Assembly (NCBI GenBank): GCA_028554755.1
Contig: JAPTOF010000006.1
Coordinates: 2,598,501-2,662,500 of the forward strand
Reading direction: 5' to 3'
Length of the DNA: 64,000 bases
Source of the DNA: Cordia subcordata
Taxonomy: Eukaryota; Streptophyta; Magnoliopsida; Boraginales; Cordiaceae
The notes beneath the pieces are model-generated. The model was not told the DNA's origin. It searched no databases and was given only the letters and a program-made list of their open reading frames with translations. A program made the position numbers and the translations under genes. Shown here in pieces: positions 12,678-25,998 of this stretch (its first letter is position 1; every line of letters begins with the position of its first letter).

Positions 12678-15426
12678 ATTCATACATCGCATCAAATTTA
12701 AAGAATTTTTATAGAAAGGTATAATACAAACAAAAAGTTTTAATAGATCCATGCACTTTGGAAATATAATGATTTTAATTTTGTAAGACCTTATCATATA
12801 GTTTAGATAGTGGGTTAGCTAATTACACGGGACTATTTATTACTTCCAAAATTATATCAAAGTAAGTCCTAAATCTATTATTTATACGATATATAATCTA
12901 TAATATTATATATGTTGAAAATGAATGAGAAATTAAAGATTTTCTCATTATTATTATTTTGAGACCTTTGGCCTCCTTATTAACTTGGATATGAATTCCA
13001 AAGGATTATGAGACATTTGAAATTTCTCTATCATCTTGGATTATTATTTTGAGATTTTACAACTCTTGAAATTCAATCATGAATTAATATTGAAGGCTTG
13101 ATATCTTCTATTACCTATATATAGTGGTTTTTAGCAAAGTATACAATACACCAAGAAGCATGTAGTTAGATAGAACATATAGTTTTGTATAGTTAGCATT
13201 TGTACTTTCATATAGTAGGGAGAGTTTAGATATTGAGAATATCAAAATTTATCTGGTCAAATTATTTGAGATTATGCAAAAGCCATTCAAGAGAGCGTCT
13301 TAGAGAATTTGATGTTGGAGACACTTGTTGTAAATATTATAAAATTTTTATATTTAAACTACTTCAAATTTCGTTAAGGGATCAAATATTTTTGAATTTT
13401 TGAGAATTATTCTCTTCTCTCAAAATAAGAAATAAAATTATAAGATTGATATATGTGGAGCATCTTGAGAATATGTTCTTTTCTCAAATTAAGAAATAAA
13501 ATTCAAAGATTCGCACATGCCTCGAGATATCTAGTTTCTAAATAATTTTTAGTTTGAAAAATAATCAACCTTCTATACTAACTGTCAATAATTTTTTAGT
13601 TAAAGTCTTCGAGTCTTTATTATTTGAATTCAATTCAAAAAGCTATATTATAATCAATTTTTTATATTGGTAACTAGAATAAAAAAGAAATTATTATTAT
13701 TTTTATAATTAAAAAGAAATTATTATCATTAATTTTTAATATTGGTAACAGAGTGCTGGTTAATTGGATACTAATACGAGATTGTGCAATTCAGATATGA
13801 ATTATGTACATAATATATACTTAATTTTCTTTACATCACCCTTCCCTTGCTTTTCGTCTAGATATAATAGTAATATCAGGAATAAATTAGATATGTACGT
13901 GAAGATACAAACCAACTATTGGATGGTTTCAATCTACAATGCAAAACATGTCGTGCCTTGTCAAGTGGATGGTCACGTCATAGCTTGCTTGCCATACTTT
14001 TCTAGAAGTCTTTTAGCTTAGTCATGATTTTTAATGTATGTTAAAAATAGTCAAACAATTGAAATTATAAAATATTTTATGGTAATTAGACAACTAATAA
14101 TAATGAAAGAGAAAAAAAAAGTTACAAAGTTATTTAATAAGGGTAAATATGTCAAAGAAAATAATAAATTAAAGATTTGTCCCCATTTTGGCCAAGTATT
14201 TTTGGCCACAAATCATTTCCCATAAAGCATTGTTTGAGTCTCAAATTAATTTTTCCAAAATGGCTAACCACACTCTAACTACCTATAAACTAATAACATT
14301 CACACTTAAATCGATACGGGACATTACACAATTACTTATAGTTCGCTACAAGTAAAGTTTAGAAAGTTCTATTTACAAGAAACTAGCATTAATCTCATCA
14401 AAGATCAGTATTATCCCTTTTATGCTTATTGAATATTTGCTTATTTACAACTACAATATTTTATTAGACTAATTAAAATACGAGCCAAAATCTAACATTC
14501 CATGTCAATAACTTGAAATGGAGGAGCAGCAGTAGCAGTCCTTATCATATCTTTAAATGTCTAAACAATGTAGATTGCCACAGTGACATTAGTTTGAGGC
14601 GTGCTGAAATCTCTTATTTCGTATTATAGTATCATAGTCTTCTAGTATAAAAACAATCGCGTAATAAAATCAACTTTTACAAACTAGTTGTATACACTAA
14701 CTTCATCGCGTGTATAACCCAAAAAAGTCACTTGCATTAAGATGCACTCGCATTTAGAAAAAATTAAATTTTTTTTCAAGAGAAGCTACGCCAAATTATA
14801 TAGAGATAAGTTTAGGAGAGATAACACCTCTCACTTCTTCTTTGAGAATTATTCTAAATTGTTCCAAAGAAAATATTAATTTAAACGAGTCCTTAATTAT
14901 GTATAAGTGCGTACATGCCCCAAAAGAGAATTTTTTAGAGCTTATGCTTCCCTACTATCTACATATTCAAGTGGAGAGATGCCCTGTACTCCATCACGCC
15001 TTTCCCAACATTATGGGGCACCCCAAGACCCACCCCACTACAGTGGGCTCAACAAAAAAGCTCCTTGCATGCATTATCCATCAATAAAGCAAAGCGCCCA
15101 AGAAAAGGTCTGCTTGTCACTGCAGAATCTAATCTTTGCTCTTCTGACATTTCTCTTCATTTCAGGAGCGGACTTATATTTTACTCACTTTATCTTCTTA
15201 CAAGACTTAAGCATATCAGCTTTCAAAACCTTTTGCCTCGCTGCCATAGCCTTTCTCATATTAAAATCCAAAGTCTGAGCCTGATAAAAGGACTCAAAAT
15301 ATGAAAAAGTTCTGATAGACCAGAATCTGCATTCCATATTTGCGTGGTTCAGAAATGTAACCAATAAAATTAATTATATGGGAATCTGCAGCGGAATGCA
15401 TGGTAGTGGCACTTTTAAAAACACTA
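12678..15426. other. intergenic, AT-rich, no gene seen
   Basis: No splice-compatible coding frame. A phrase is repeated in 13365-13500 (TCTTCTCTCAAAATAAGAAATAAAATT and TCTTTTCTCAAATTAAGAAATAAAATT, about 80 bp apart), a small diverged local duplication. Open frames at 13764-14021 and 14842-15304 lack family resemblance and codon character. Confidence 0.4.
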
Positions 15427-15797
15427 TGGCTCTGTTTGGTTTAGCGGCGTAGAACTTTTTTAGTAGTATAGTTTTGGATAAAAGTACTCTTGAATAAAGG
15501 TTGTTGATTATTTGTTTTTATTTTATTTTATTTTAGGAGTTGAACATTCAGATGTTTGAAGACAATATTAGACTTTAAAAAATATGGAACAGTTTTTTTG
15601 AGGAAAAATTGAAAATTTTTTCCGATTGATGTAAAAACAGTTTCTCAAAAGTCTTTTTCATAAAAGCTATTGATTTTTAACCTTTTTTTAGCTTCGATTT
15701 TTATGTAAAAGCTTCTTTAGAAATAGACAAATATGTCAACTTTAACTTTTGAACTCATATAAAGCACTTTTGAGTCTAAAAAATTAGACCAAATAAA
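15427..15797. mobile_element. MITE-like repeat, family A copy 2
   Basis: GGCTCTGTTTGGTTTAGCGG at the left and the complement of TTAGACCAAATAAACTCTAT at the right form imperfect inverted ends. The interior matches the 7.6 kb copy (CTTGAATAAAGGTTGTTGA, TTTTAGGAGTTGAAC, TGATGTAAAAACAGTTT). There is no coding capacity. Confidence 0.6.
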
Positions 15798-17552
15798 CTC
15801 TATAACTATTTCGATTTGAAATTTGATATGGCATGTCGAGAGATGAACTATTTATGTAATTATGTGGGACAACAAAAATAATGTAATGAAGTTGAAAATT
15901 AAAGAATAAATTAAAAGGATTGGCACTTTGAATTTTTATTTCTCTGGGGTCATGATTTTCTCTTAATTGATGAGAGCACTTTAGGACCATATCTTCAACA
16001 TAATCAGCTTTATTTATAGTTGCATGTGCTGGTTAATGATGAAATCAAATTGCGTAGGTTCCTTTGGGCCCATCACCCACCCACTAAACCCATGCCTCAA
16101 ATTCATTTACATGTCAAACACACCAAAAAGTTTTTTTTTTTAAAAAAAAAGAAAGAAAGCAAGAAAGAAAGAAAAAAAAAATGCATTTACCAACAGCTCA
16201 TTTGTGTTGTCCATGCAAATGGATCTAAAAGATATTCTCAATTTATAAAATAGTTGTCCTAACACATTAATGAAATATACAGGCATTTATGGACTAGTAT
16301 ACCCTTAAAAAGAATATAATCCTCCATCATTCTGGCAAATTTGGAAGACTTTCCTGCATGATACAAATTTGAACCAATATTCTTTTAGAAAAATGATTGG
16401 AGTTGGAGACAAACAAAATGGTGGCATATTACTTAGGTTCCAGCTTACTAATACTTACAAAGACTCCAAGACACGAGGCTAAGAAGTTAGGTGTTGAAGT
16501 TCGGTATTGAAGTAAGATGTTGTGAACAAGATTCTGTGATTATAAATTGTTAATAACATTTTCTTTCTAACTATGAAAAAGGAGGACAAGGAGAAGAGGA
16601 TAAGCACGTGAATTTCACTTAGCTAGGTAAGGTTCCTAACAATGAAAATGGCTAACAAGAAGAGACAAATAATGCATTTAAAGAAGAAGAAAAGTGAAAG
16701 AAAACAGAGGGGGCATGGGTTGGCAAAGCTACAGAATAAAGTGCTACTTCTTCTACACATTATTTTGTACGCATTGTTCTATGTTTGCTCCCACAAACAT
16801 GCATGATCTCACTTCAATGCATCTTCTTTTTTTCTTTGTTTGCATTAGTATTCCTATTATATTCATCTAAGAATCTTTGAGAAGACATAGACAATCAAAT
16901 CACTTTTGACTTGCCAAAAGCATATTGCCCATATTTGACTTCTTGTTGGGAGACACATTGATTTGTTTGAGGGAGAAAATCCTTCTGTCTGTGTAATAAT
17001 AATGAAAGGTCTTAACTTTGAAGTTCCATTCTAAATATATCCCTCTGAGCAACTCAGAAATTGGTAACTGCATGAGCATAATCACCTTAAAAACTAATCC
17101 GGTAACGATTGAAAAGTTAATGACACGTTGTAATAGTAGTATTATAAAGTAACAAATTAATAATGTGCCATAACATTGCAACGCTAGTAAGATTTTTTCA
17201 GACATCAAAGATCCACAAACAGAAACAACCTTAGTGCTTACCAAGTAAAGAACTAAAAGCTAAAGCTAAACCTAGGATCAACTGTTAATTTGTTAAGATG
17301 CTAAGTATCAAGAGAGAATGGAAGAAGATATGGCATAATGAGGTAATAAGCTGCAACAAGGCTCTCAAATGAAATCCGGAGAAAAGGAATCCATTTCAAA
17401 CATTTAAAATGGAGGATTAAAATATGAGGAACTGCAAGAAAACAAGAGAAAAACTTTCAACAACTAAATCTGACTTTGCCTCATTAAGCAAACCGGATTC
17501 CTCTTCGCCGGATAAACCATTCGTTCGCACATTTTTCTTAGTCTTCTACTAA
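15798..17552. other. spacer downstream of IRK, no gene seen
   Basis: Contains an A-rich purine tract near 16130-16180 and ordinary AT-rich sequence. The segment just before 17553 is presumably the 3' untranslated region of the IRK-type gene on the - strand. The 114-codon open frame at 16900-17244 has no recognisable homology. Confidence 0.4.
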
Positions 17553-20500
17553 CTAAATTTCATGTGGTACAGACTCATCTTGACCTCCTAGAGGACATCT
17601 AATCAGCTCCAATATGTTGACCACTTCTGCCATGTCAGGCCTGCTTGAAGGCACTTGTGATGTGCAGATCAGTCCTAACTTCATCAGTGGAATTGCCTCC
17701 TCAGCCAAAAACTTCCCGTGCAGCCTCCCATCAACACATTCCTCCACCCTGCCTTCTTCTAACGCCGCCCTGACCATATCGCATAGAACTGCAACGTCAT
17801 CCTCCATGTACTCAACGGGTTTCTTCCCTGTAACGATCTCCAGAACTAAAACTCCAAATCCATACACGTCACATTTTTCGGTTATTTTCACTGTTTTGCA
17901 GGCAAATTCAGGAGCCATGTAACCAAGTGCGCTCTGAATCTTACTACTCAAAACATAACGATCCAACATGGGCAACAGTCTTGCTAAACCATAGTCTGCA
18001 ACTTTAGGGCCACCAAAGCAGTCAATCAGGATGTTGCTTGATTTTATATTGTAATGAATAATGTTCATCCGGTGCAAGTGAGTCAGGCCTTTAGCTGTCC
18101 CAAGAATAATATTGAACCTCTTATTCCATGAAAGGAAATTTTCACCAGAGCCTTCATGGAGGTGCTTATACAAATTTCCACCAGTGACAAACTCGTATAT
18201 GAGAAGCTGTAATGATGGAGTCCAGTAATAACCTTCAAGTGCTACTACATTATGGTGACGCACTTTTCCCAATTTCTTAACTTCCCTTTCAAACTCTTCT
18301 TGCGACTTCACCAGACTAGAGACAGTGAGCTTCTTAATGGCTACCGAGTGCCCATCTTTAAGAACAGTATGGTAGACAGCTCCAAATCCCCCACGCCCAA
18401 GCTCACAGTCCTTGTTAAGCAAAGCATGTGCCCCTGTGCTAAAGTCAGGCTCACCTGAAAACATGACAAGCTTGCCTGAGTTGGCATCTGTAGAGGGCGA
18501 GTGGCTGAAGTCTTCACCACCAGAAAATGTAGGAGCTGCAGCAGCTCGAGATGTAGCAGCACGTACATGCAGATTGAGCACAGTAATTGCAATAACACCG
18601 ATCACAATCATAGCAGCTGCCCCAATGGCAATGAGTGCTGAAATGCTGAGGATCTTTCTCTTTTTGCCAAAACTTTCAGGGATTGTTCCCGGACTGGAAT
18701 CAGTTGAATTAGGATTCAGCACAATTGGTTTGGGAAGGACAGTTGGACATGTCCGGTTGACTGCAGCACCACAAAGGGAAGGGTTCCCTGATACGGAGGA
18801 GGGGGAAATGGTATTGAAGAAATTACCACCAGGTAGTTCACCTTGTAGCTGGTTGTTCGAAGCATTGAAGGAGAGGAGGTGTTCCAGATTTGCTAGCTCC
18901 TTTGGTAGGTGTCCCGTAAGTTTGTTAAAAGAGAAGTCCACGTGCTGAAGATAAATAATTTTTGCTATTGCAGCAGGTATAGGGCCACTTAGGCCATTAT
19001 GAGAAAGAGATCTGGCCAATTAGACAAATGCAATAGCTAGTTATTAGCCCAGCAAAACTGTTTCTATCAGGATGGGCGAATGATAATAGTGAAATCAGAG
19101 ATGGATTCAATTTTACAGAACAGTTATATATTCATTAGAGACAGACATATTTTCTCTAATTTTTTTTTTTTGAAAAGTGACAACGAGTTTAACGGTAATG
19201 TCCAAAGAACAAAGTAATATTACAGCAGGACAGAATGAATCCTATCCATATAAACCAAACCTTTAGCATCTATTGAAATAAGTTCTACTAAGTTAACAAA
19301 GTGAATATTGCAGTAAGGAAGTCTTTGAAAGAAGTCCAAGGGAAAAAACTTACAGTGATGTTAGCAACGAGCAGTTGCCTATTGAGGTAGGAATGCTCCC
19401 TGACAACAAGTTCTTCTCCAGTCTCAGTTCCTTAAGAGCTGCAGCGCCTCCAATTTCCCCAGGGATGCTACCATTTAACCGATTGTCACTCAAATCTAGA
19501 ATATCCAGGGATTTCAACTGTCCAATACTATCAGGAATATCTCCTATAAGCGAGTTTCTTGACAAGTTCACAACCTGCAAACTTCTAAATTCCCCAATCA
19601 GTGATGGAATCGCACCAGTTAATGTATTGTGAGAGATATCCAAAACTAAAAGCTTTCGCCGAAAGTTTTCCATTGATGAAGCAAAAGCACTATCTAAACT
19701 CCCACTAAATCTGTTCTCCGAAAATTTAACTTGCTGTAAGCCCAAATTTAATACCCAAGTGGGAAGATCACCAGTTAAAGCATTTTGACTAACATCTAAA
19801 GCTAGGAGGTTTTTGCAATCACTGATAGACTCTGGCAAATTTCCGGTAAAGGCATTCTTGGATAAATTTAACACCTTTAGTGACTGAAGCTTCCCAATTG
19901 AACTTGAAACAGCACCTGAAAGGTTGTTTTCAGAAAGATCCAGGGTCTGAAGTCTACTCATTTCTCCTATCCAATCCACTATCTCACCAGTAAATCCATT
20001 TTTATTCAGAAGTAGATTATTACAGAAGGTAAGCTTCTGGATAGTGCTTGGAAGCCCTCCAGAAAGTGAATTCTCACTCAAATCAATCGACCTCAACAGC
20101 AGACAACTTCCAATTCCATCAGGCACTTCACCCATGAGCCTGTTCTTTCGAAAGCTTATCACTCTTAGATTGTTCAAACTTTCAATGCCCTTTGGGATTT
20201 CACCCTCAAGCAAATTATCTGACAAATCTAGTGAACTTAGCCCTGCCAAAGACCAAATTCCAGAAGGCAATGATCCTGAAAACTGATTAGATGAAAGATT
20301 CAGTGAAGCAAGCATCGAGCAGGAGCTCAAACTCTCAGGAATTTCACCTGAAAACTTGTTTTTCGCCAATGAAATTGATTTTAAAACCCCACATTGTCGA
20401 AAGAAATCATCAGGGAGCTCCCCAGATAGGCTGTTTTCACTCAAATCCAGAGTCCTTAGATTAGAGAGCTGGGCAAGACTGAGGCTTAAGCCTCCTGTAA

Positions 20501-20816
20501 GGTTGTTCTTAGCAAGTGAAAGCTTACGAAGAAAATGCAATTGAAGAAGGCCTTTGCCTAGCTTTCCTGAAAGGTTAAACCCATCAAGAACAAGCTCAGA
20601 GACCCTATTGGATCGGGGGTTGCATTTTATACCAACCCAATTGCATGGGCTATCATCATCTTCATTCCAAGATACCAACCTTCCATCTGGATCTTGAATG
20701 TCTGCTCTGAACACAACCAACCCCAAAACATCATCATTCAAAGAAGGGTTAAAGGCTTTCACTAGAACAGGAGCTAAAAAGCATAGAAAAAACACACCCC
20801 AAAACCTTCTCCTCAT
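17553..20816 (-). CDS. IRK: IRK-type leucine-rich-repeat receptor kinase
   Basis: Plasma-membrane receptor kinase of the IRK/PXC2 clade, known from Arabidopsis meristem and root work. Exons 20816-19354 and 19011-17553, one GT-AG intron of 342 bp, 973 residues. The frame is open to 20846, but that codon is TTG; the first ATG is 20816. Residues 1-21 are a signal peptide (MRRRFW then a Leu/Phe/Ala core), followed by an LRR N-cap with SPCNWVGIKC, about 20 LRRs, a Cys pair (SLCG...NRTC), a transmembrane helix at about 609-633 (ISALIAIGAAAMIVIGVIAI) and a kinase domain. GRGGFG is at 693-698 and VAIK Lys at 714. HRD is replaced by HYN (807-809), DFG by DYG (Asp 827), and APE is present (854-856). 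Phrases such as DYGLARLLPMLDRYVLSSK match Arabidopsis IRK more closely than PXC2. The missing catalytic Asp suggests low or no phosphotransfer, as in its relatives. Confidence 0.92.
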
Positions 20817-21061
20817 CTCCAAGAAACGAAATTTATCAAATTCCAACCAACACCTTTTATATTTCCTTCACAACAGCCCAAAAACACTTAAAAATTGCAG
20901 TTTAAGCAACTAAATTTATACTGCTAGAATGCATTAAAAAAACACACACCATACTTCTCATCTCCAAGAAAAAAACTGTAGCTATTTCTAACCAATACCC
21001 TATTCATATTTCCATGAAAAACACAAAAATTGCGGTTCAAGCAACTGCATTTATACTAATT
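20787..21061 (-). repeat. tandem duplication covering the IRK start-codon region
   Basis: Two direct copies, about 20787-20921 (next to and including the IRK start) and 20936-21061 (upstream). On the - strand both contain GTATAAAT, AGTTGCTT.AAC.GCAATTTTT, GGAAATAT, TTGGTT.GAA, TTCTTGGAGATGAG and GTGTGTTTTTT. The ATG inside GAGATGAG is the IRK start in one copy and an upstream ATG in the other. Confidence 0.85.
20902..20961 (-). promoter_or_regulatory. putative upstream ORF of IRK
   Basis: The upstream copy of the duplicated start region gives ATG AGA AGT ATG, which runs 19 codons to TAA and ends 85 bp before the IRK ATG. If transcription starts above 20961, this uORF would precede the main frame and could reduce its translation. 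The transcription start is unknown. Confidence 0.45.
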
Positions 21062-23337
21062 GATTTTTAAAAATAAAAAACAAATCCAGGTAAAAAAATT
21101 GCCGCTCAACTGAAAGAAAAGACAAGTGAACCAATCTTTAATAGGAGCTGAAAGCGACTCAAATAAATTGTTTTTTCAACTATTTTAAGACTTAAAATAT
21201 GTTTCTACTATTGAAGCGAATAAGTCTTGGAATTTTGCAGTATACTTATGCGCATACACACACATTTAAAGCATGTAAAACTATATGTGTATGTCTACGC
21301 TCGCTTGGCTCCCTAACGCTCGAAAGAAAAGAAGAAGAAGAAAGCAGCCAAGAAAAATGTGGAGGAAAAAAGTTAGAAAACACCAAAAACACCCTCTGAA
21401 AGTTTAAAAAAGAAAAATGCGAGCTTGAAAAGGTTGAGATTTAGCCGGAACGGGAATCTCCAGCGGCAGAAACTGTGTGGGGCTTAACGGGAAGGGCGAC
21501 CCGAAAAGTCTCCGGGGAAAGTGACAGTCTCCGGCCACGGCGAGTGTGTCAGTGAAGCATTTAAAGCGCTCTCTTTATCTGTATGTCCGTGCTTGGTTGT
21601 GTCTGAGCCGAGACAAGGACTTTTATTAACGGCAAAAAAGAGAGAGAAAATGGGTACAGTTATAATGGGTTGGACATGTGGCGGCAAGTGGTCGGCGGGA
21701 TGTTGTCCGACGTGTTGCACACCTGGAAGTTGACGTGGATGATTGGACGGACCCACCTGAGGGAGATGGCATTGATTACTAGTCACCAACTAGGTCCACC
21801 TTTTTGGTGGTCCGACAAACGGACCTTTGAAATTACATTTCCTACGTCGGAGTTTGTCATACCGTTGATAACGTTAAGGTTAATGTTATTATAATATTAA
21901 AAATTTATTCAAAGTGATACTGGTCTCACATTTAGGCACAAATTTGAATTTTAGAAAGTCGGGTTGTTGAGAGAGCTTTTTCTTTTCTATCTCTCGCTTT
22001 AGTAATAATTAGTTTAAGTCTAATATAATTTGAAATATCTTAACTTAGAAGAGAAATTCGCAAAAAAATATTGAAGAATTTAATAATACTAATAATAATT
22101 GCATAACATGATATTATTTATCTAACTTTCAATTAAACGGATGCCATTAAAGGTCAAGTTGTAAAGGATACATCTAAGTAGAAACAAATAGGAGATATTA
22201 TTGATATCTGGTTGAATCAGGTGCAATTATAGATTAGAGAGAAACAATAAGCTACATCTGAGTACACACAACGGGATGCTATCAAATATTACGTTGTAAA
22301 AGATACATATAAGCAGACACAAACGGGAGAGATTATCGACACGTGTACGTATTGTGCAACATTAGTGATGATAACATGTCTTATCTTTATTAAAGCTATT
22401 ACACGTTGGTGCATCGTTTGTATTACGAAACCTCCTACGTACAAGACACTTCAATTTGCAACATTAAAGCCACAAGTCGCCAATTAATTGGTTCCCTAAC
22501 TGGGTTGCATTGCCACACACTATTTCAGAAATTGACTGACTTCGGTTAATTAAAAGGTATTGGTTGAATGCAAATTCTTTTCTTCATACGTATTCTAAAG
22601 CATCTGCCCGAAAGAAACACATCTTCAAATCTAAGTTCACAGTACGTGATAAATCAAAATGGCCCTACTGCCAATGAAAAAATGATTCTTGACAGGAAAT
22701 TTCCCCACTTGTCCTATATTTTTTTCCTTTTCCTTTCTTTCCTTTTTTTTTTTTTTTTTTCTATGGGGATTTCAGACAAGAAAAGAGGTGGGGTGAGCAA
22801 TGGTTATGAGTGGGTGGTGGTATGATTGGTTTCAGGCAGTAAAAGTTGTAGTTTGCTTTTCAAGCGTTCTCTTTTACATTCTATTGGGCATAATGAGAGG
22901 GCCCGTCTACCCTTCAATTCTTTTCTTCTTTTATCATCTTTTTCATTTTTCATTTTTTTTCTTCCTTTATTTTACACTGTCCTCAATGATTTCTTAAATA
23001 TAGGATTCAATTTGTTATTTTAGAAACAACTTATAAGGAGATCCAATTCCTAAACAAAAAAAAAAAAGAAAATTAAAATGTTCGCATAAATTTCGGATTT
23101 GTCTCGGTTTCTTCATTCGTGTTTCGTCTGTATTTATTATTCTATGTAAACAAAAATATATATTCTTCTCTGTTTCCACCTAATTTTTGAAATATACATC
23201 TCAAGTGGATAATTCCACTAAAAAAAAGAAAAAGAAAAACGCTTGCTCCTTTTAATGCTTTTTGTAATTTCTCCCCTTTTAATTGTGGTCCTATGTTGCT
23301 ATGAAGCTATACCCTCCTCTTCTGTCTCCAAATATCT
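21062..23337. other. IRK upstream region and spacer, no gene seen
   Basis: 21062-21900 is the likely promoter and 5' untranslated region of IRK and is less AT-rich (about 21420-21860). The rest is AT-rich with a poly-T run at 22742-22760. The open frames here (for example 21484-21789) look like chance. Confidence 0.4.
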
Positions 23338-24395
23338 AAGGGCCTATTTGAATCCTTTTTTTTAAAGAAAAAATTACATTATTTTTGCAATAGCTATTTG
23401 ATTTGACTTTAAAAAAAACTGAAACTTAAAAAAAAAAAATTTAAATACAACTTCTTTTTAAAAGTTAAAATTTTTATCTTCTTAAAAAAATTATTCTTCA
23501 AAAGCTGTTAAAAAAATACTTTTAAAAAAACCAATCCACGCTGATCCTACAACTTTATCACTGTGATAGCCATTTCACCAAATTTAGTCATGTCATTCAC
23601 CATGCCTGTCGTTAGTAAAATTTGATTTCTCCCTGTTACACCTCTCTAATTGCTTCTTATCTTCCATAGCAAGTCACCATAACCCACTCTTTTTCCCCAT
23701 CCTATGCCATCTTAACCACTCTTGCTTGCTGTTTAAGTCATTATTATAGTTTTTATCTGCTCATGCTTTTCTTCTTCTCCAGTGTCTTGGAATGCCATCT
23801 CTATTTTGTGTAATTCAGACACCTCTTAATACTTTAAACAATTTGTTGAGACTAAATCTTTCGAGTCTTCATATATGTCTTTAAAAAAAAAGAGAACGCA
23901 AAATATTGCATGTGAAATCTAAGGAAATATCAAATAACTATACAACTTCCCTCGAACAAAATAAGCAAAATATTTGCCATGATTTAAACCATGCCATAAT
24001 TAACTGCACCAAATTTGGATCTTTCAAAAGGTTATGGTTATGACTTATAATGCTTGCATGACCTCAAATCTAACCAAATCTAGACGAGCGCAAGTGTAAT
24101 CGCTAACGAATTCGGCAGGTAGAAATGAAACTAAACGAACAAAATCTTCCTGCCACCTGCAGCTAGCTAAGGGACTTATTTGAATCGTTTTTTTTTCAAA
24201 AAAGATAAAATTTTTCCTTAACAAGAATACATTATCTTTGCAATAACTATTTGACTTAGCTCTCAAATAAGCTGAAATTCTAAAAGAAGTTCAAATATTT
24301 TTTTTTTTTAGAAGCCGAAATTTTTAGTTTTTCAAAAAATTCATTTTTTCAGAAATTGTTAAAAGAGAACTTAAAAAAAAATTAAAGGAGCCCGA
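23338..24395 (+). repeat. pair of dispersed direct repeats, MITE-like family C
   Basis: Copies at about 23338-23545 (GGGCCTATTTGAATCC...) and 24169-24395 (GGGACTTATTTGAATCG...). Shared blocks in order: a T/A run, ACATTAT.TTTGCAATA.CTATTTGA, a GCTGAAA or ACTGAAA block, an AAATTTTTA block and a GTTAAAA block. No coding capacity; probably two insertions of one short non-autonomous element 0.8 kb apart. Confidence 0.6.
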
Positions 24396-25862
24396 AGTCA
24401 ACTAAAAATTATGTAGCCAAGCCTATGTGTTACCTATTGGAATATTTCTTTTTAAAGTAAATTGTCGTTAATTATTTTTTGTTTTATTAACTAAGCTGAA
24501 TATCTAGTTCATAAGTTGGCTTTGTGATTATATTGGATTAAGCCCACCTTAAAATTCTACACAGTTCTTTTGTAAGAAGGCACATATATTCTGATAAATC
24601 TATTTATGAGTAAACCTGTCAAAGTACATTATATACATAAGGCCAAGTCTGTTTCTCTCACTCTTAACCTTAATAATTTGTTGTCCATAAATATCTGTTA
24701 ATTTTAAGTAGAACAAAAAGAGGAAGATCTTTAATAATAACAGCTTAAATAGATACATAATTTCGTTATCAATTATGTATTTTTTATTTGACACTATGTG
24801 TTTGCTCATATATTACCTACTTACTATTAATACATTTCTCTTTCCACATGCAATTAATGCAACTTATTTGTTTCGCCGAAGGAAATTCGAGTGAAAACCA
24901 AGAAAGTTGGAGTGAGAAATGACTGCAGCAGATAATAAGTCCAAACAGTAAACGACACACGCTCTCATTTTATTATTTGTCATTCATTATTCAACCACTA
25001 GCTATAGGTCACTGAACCAAAAAAACAAAAAAAAAAGGAGAAAAGGAAAACTACTAGCTATAGGTCATCGCATCTCACAAGTCTGGATGAACACCTCTGG
25101 GTTTTTGAAAACTTTTACGTCACATTTTAATTAATGCCTCGTGTTATCATTGCCTGTAATATATGACGACATGAACTCAATTTGGTAAACTACACCCTAG
25201 TGATGTTTTGGGGTTCATTTCTATGGGAATTGTGTATGGTGGAGTCTACCATTTAAATTTTCAATTCGAAGCTTCGCTCTTTTTTTGCCCTTCTAAATGT
25301 AAATGTCTAGAAGATGCAAATAATCATGACATATTAGTACAATATCAACCAAGAAAATTTTGACGTGAGTTAGTAAGTTTGTCATTTGCTGACCTACAAG
25401 GTAATAGGCAAATATAGTGTTGGATCTCGACAGATTACTACTTATGTAACAAGTAATTCGATATGATAGTACCAATAGTGTTCATTTTGGTGTTTATAAG
25501 TACACGAATAAAATGTTCGTCTTCATTATTTAGGTGCTTATAAGCTCCAAATATTTATCGAACAGATTCGGTACGTCATATTGTCCAAGCCTAGAGCTTA
25601 TGGCCCTTACTCTATTAGGCTAGTCCTTCTAGGCTAAATCATCATCAGGATCGGCCTGCGGGTCGGGATTTGTGGTGGGCTGGGTCTTCTGTTTGTTCTA
25701 CATTTGGGAGGGCTTTTTTGTGTTCTTGATGTCAGTTTGTTTGGACTTCAAAAGTATTGGGCTCGTTGTTGCCTGTTGTTCCCAAAACACTTTGGCCCAG
25801 TTGTCCAACTTCCCTGCGCATATGCAAAAGAGAGAAGTAAAACGAAAGGAAAAAAGAGTGAT
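24396..25862. other. spacer upstream of the OB-fold gene, no gene seen
   Basis: AT-rich without a supported gene. ACTAGCTATAGGTCA(C/T)(C/T)G is repeated at about 24998 and 25051, a small local duplication around an A-rich insert. The part from about 25600 is less AT-rich and is probably the promoter of the gene starting at 25999. Confidence 0.4.
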
Positions 25863-25870
25863 TATATAAT
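25863..25870 (+). promoter_or_regulatory. probable TATA box
   Basis: TATATAAT lies 129 bp before the ATG at 25999, which would place transcription start near 25895 and leave an untranslated leader of about 100 nt. Position and sequence are the only evidence. Confidence 0.4.
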
Positions 25871-25998
25871 CCCGTTCCATTTGGGCCAGAATAGTAGAAG
25901 CCCAAGCCCACGAGTCTGTAAAACCCTACTAAAGAAATAAAAATGAAAGCGAAGTGAAGAGAACGAGAGAGAGAAAAGAGTGAAAACGCTAAGCGAAA

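Noticed and set aside
20817..20846. IRK starting at 20846
   Set aside because: That codon is TTG on the - strand. The first ATG, at 20816, gives a normal signal peptide.
20854..20861. TATAAAAG as the IRK TATA box
   Set aside because: It is only 38 bp before the ATG, which would leave a leader of about ten bases; the real promoter is more likely farther upstream.
21484..21789. 101-codon - strand frame upstream of IRK
   Set aside because: No family resemblance; it lies in the likely IRK promoter and the opposite strand is open too, as expected in a less AT-rich stretch.
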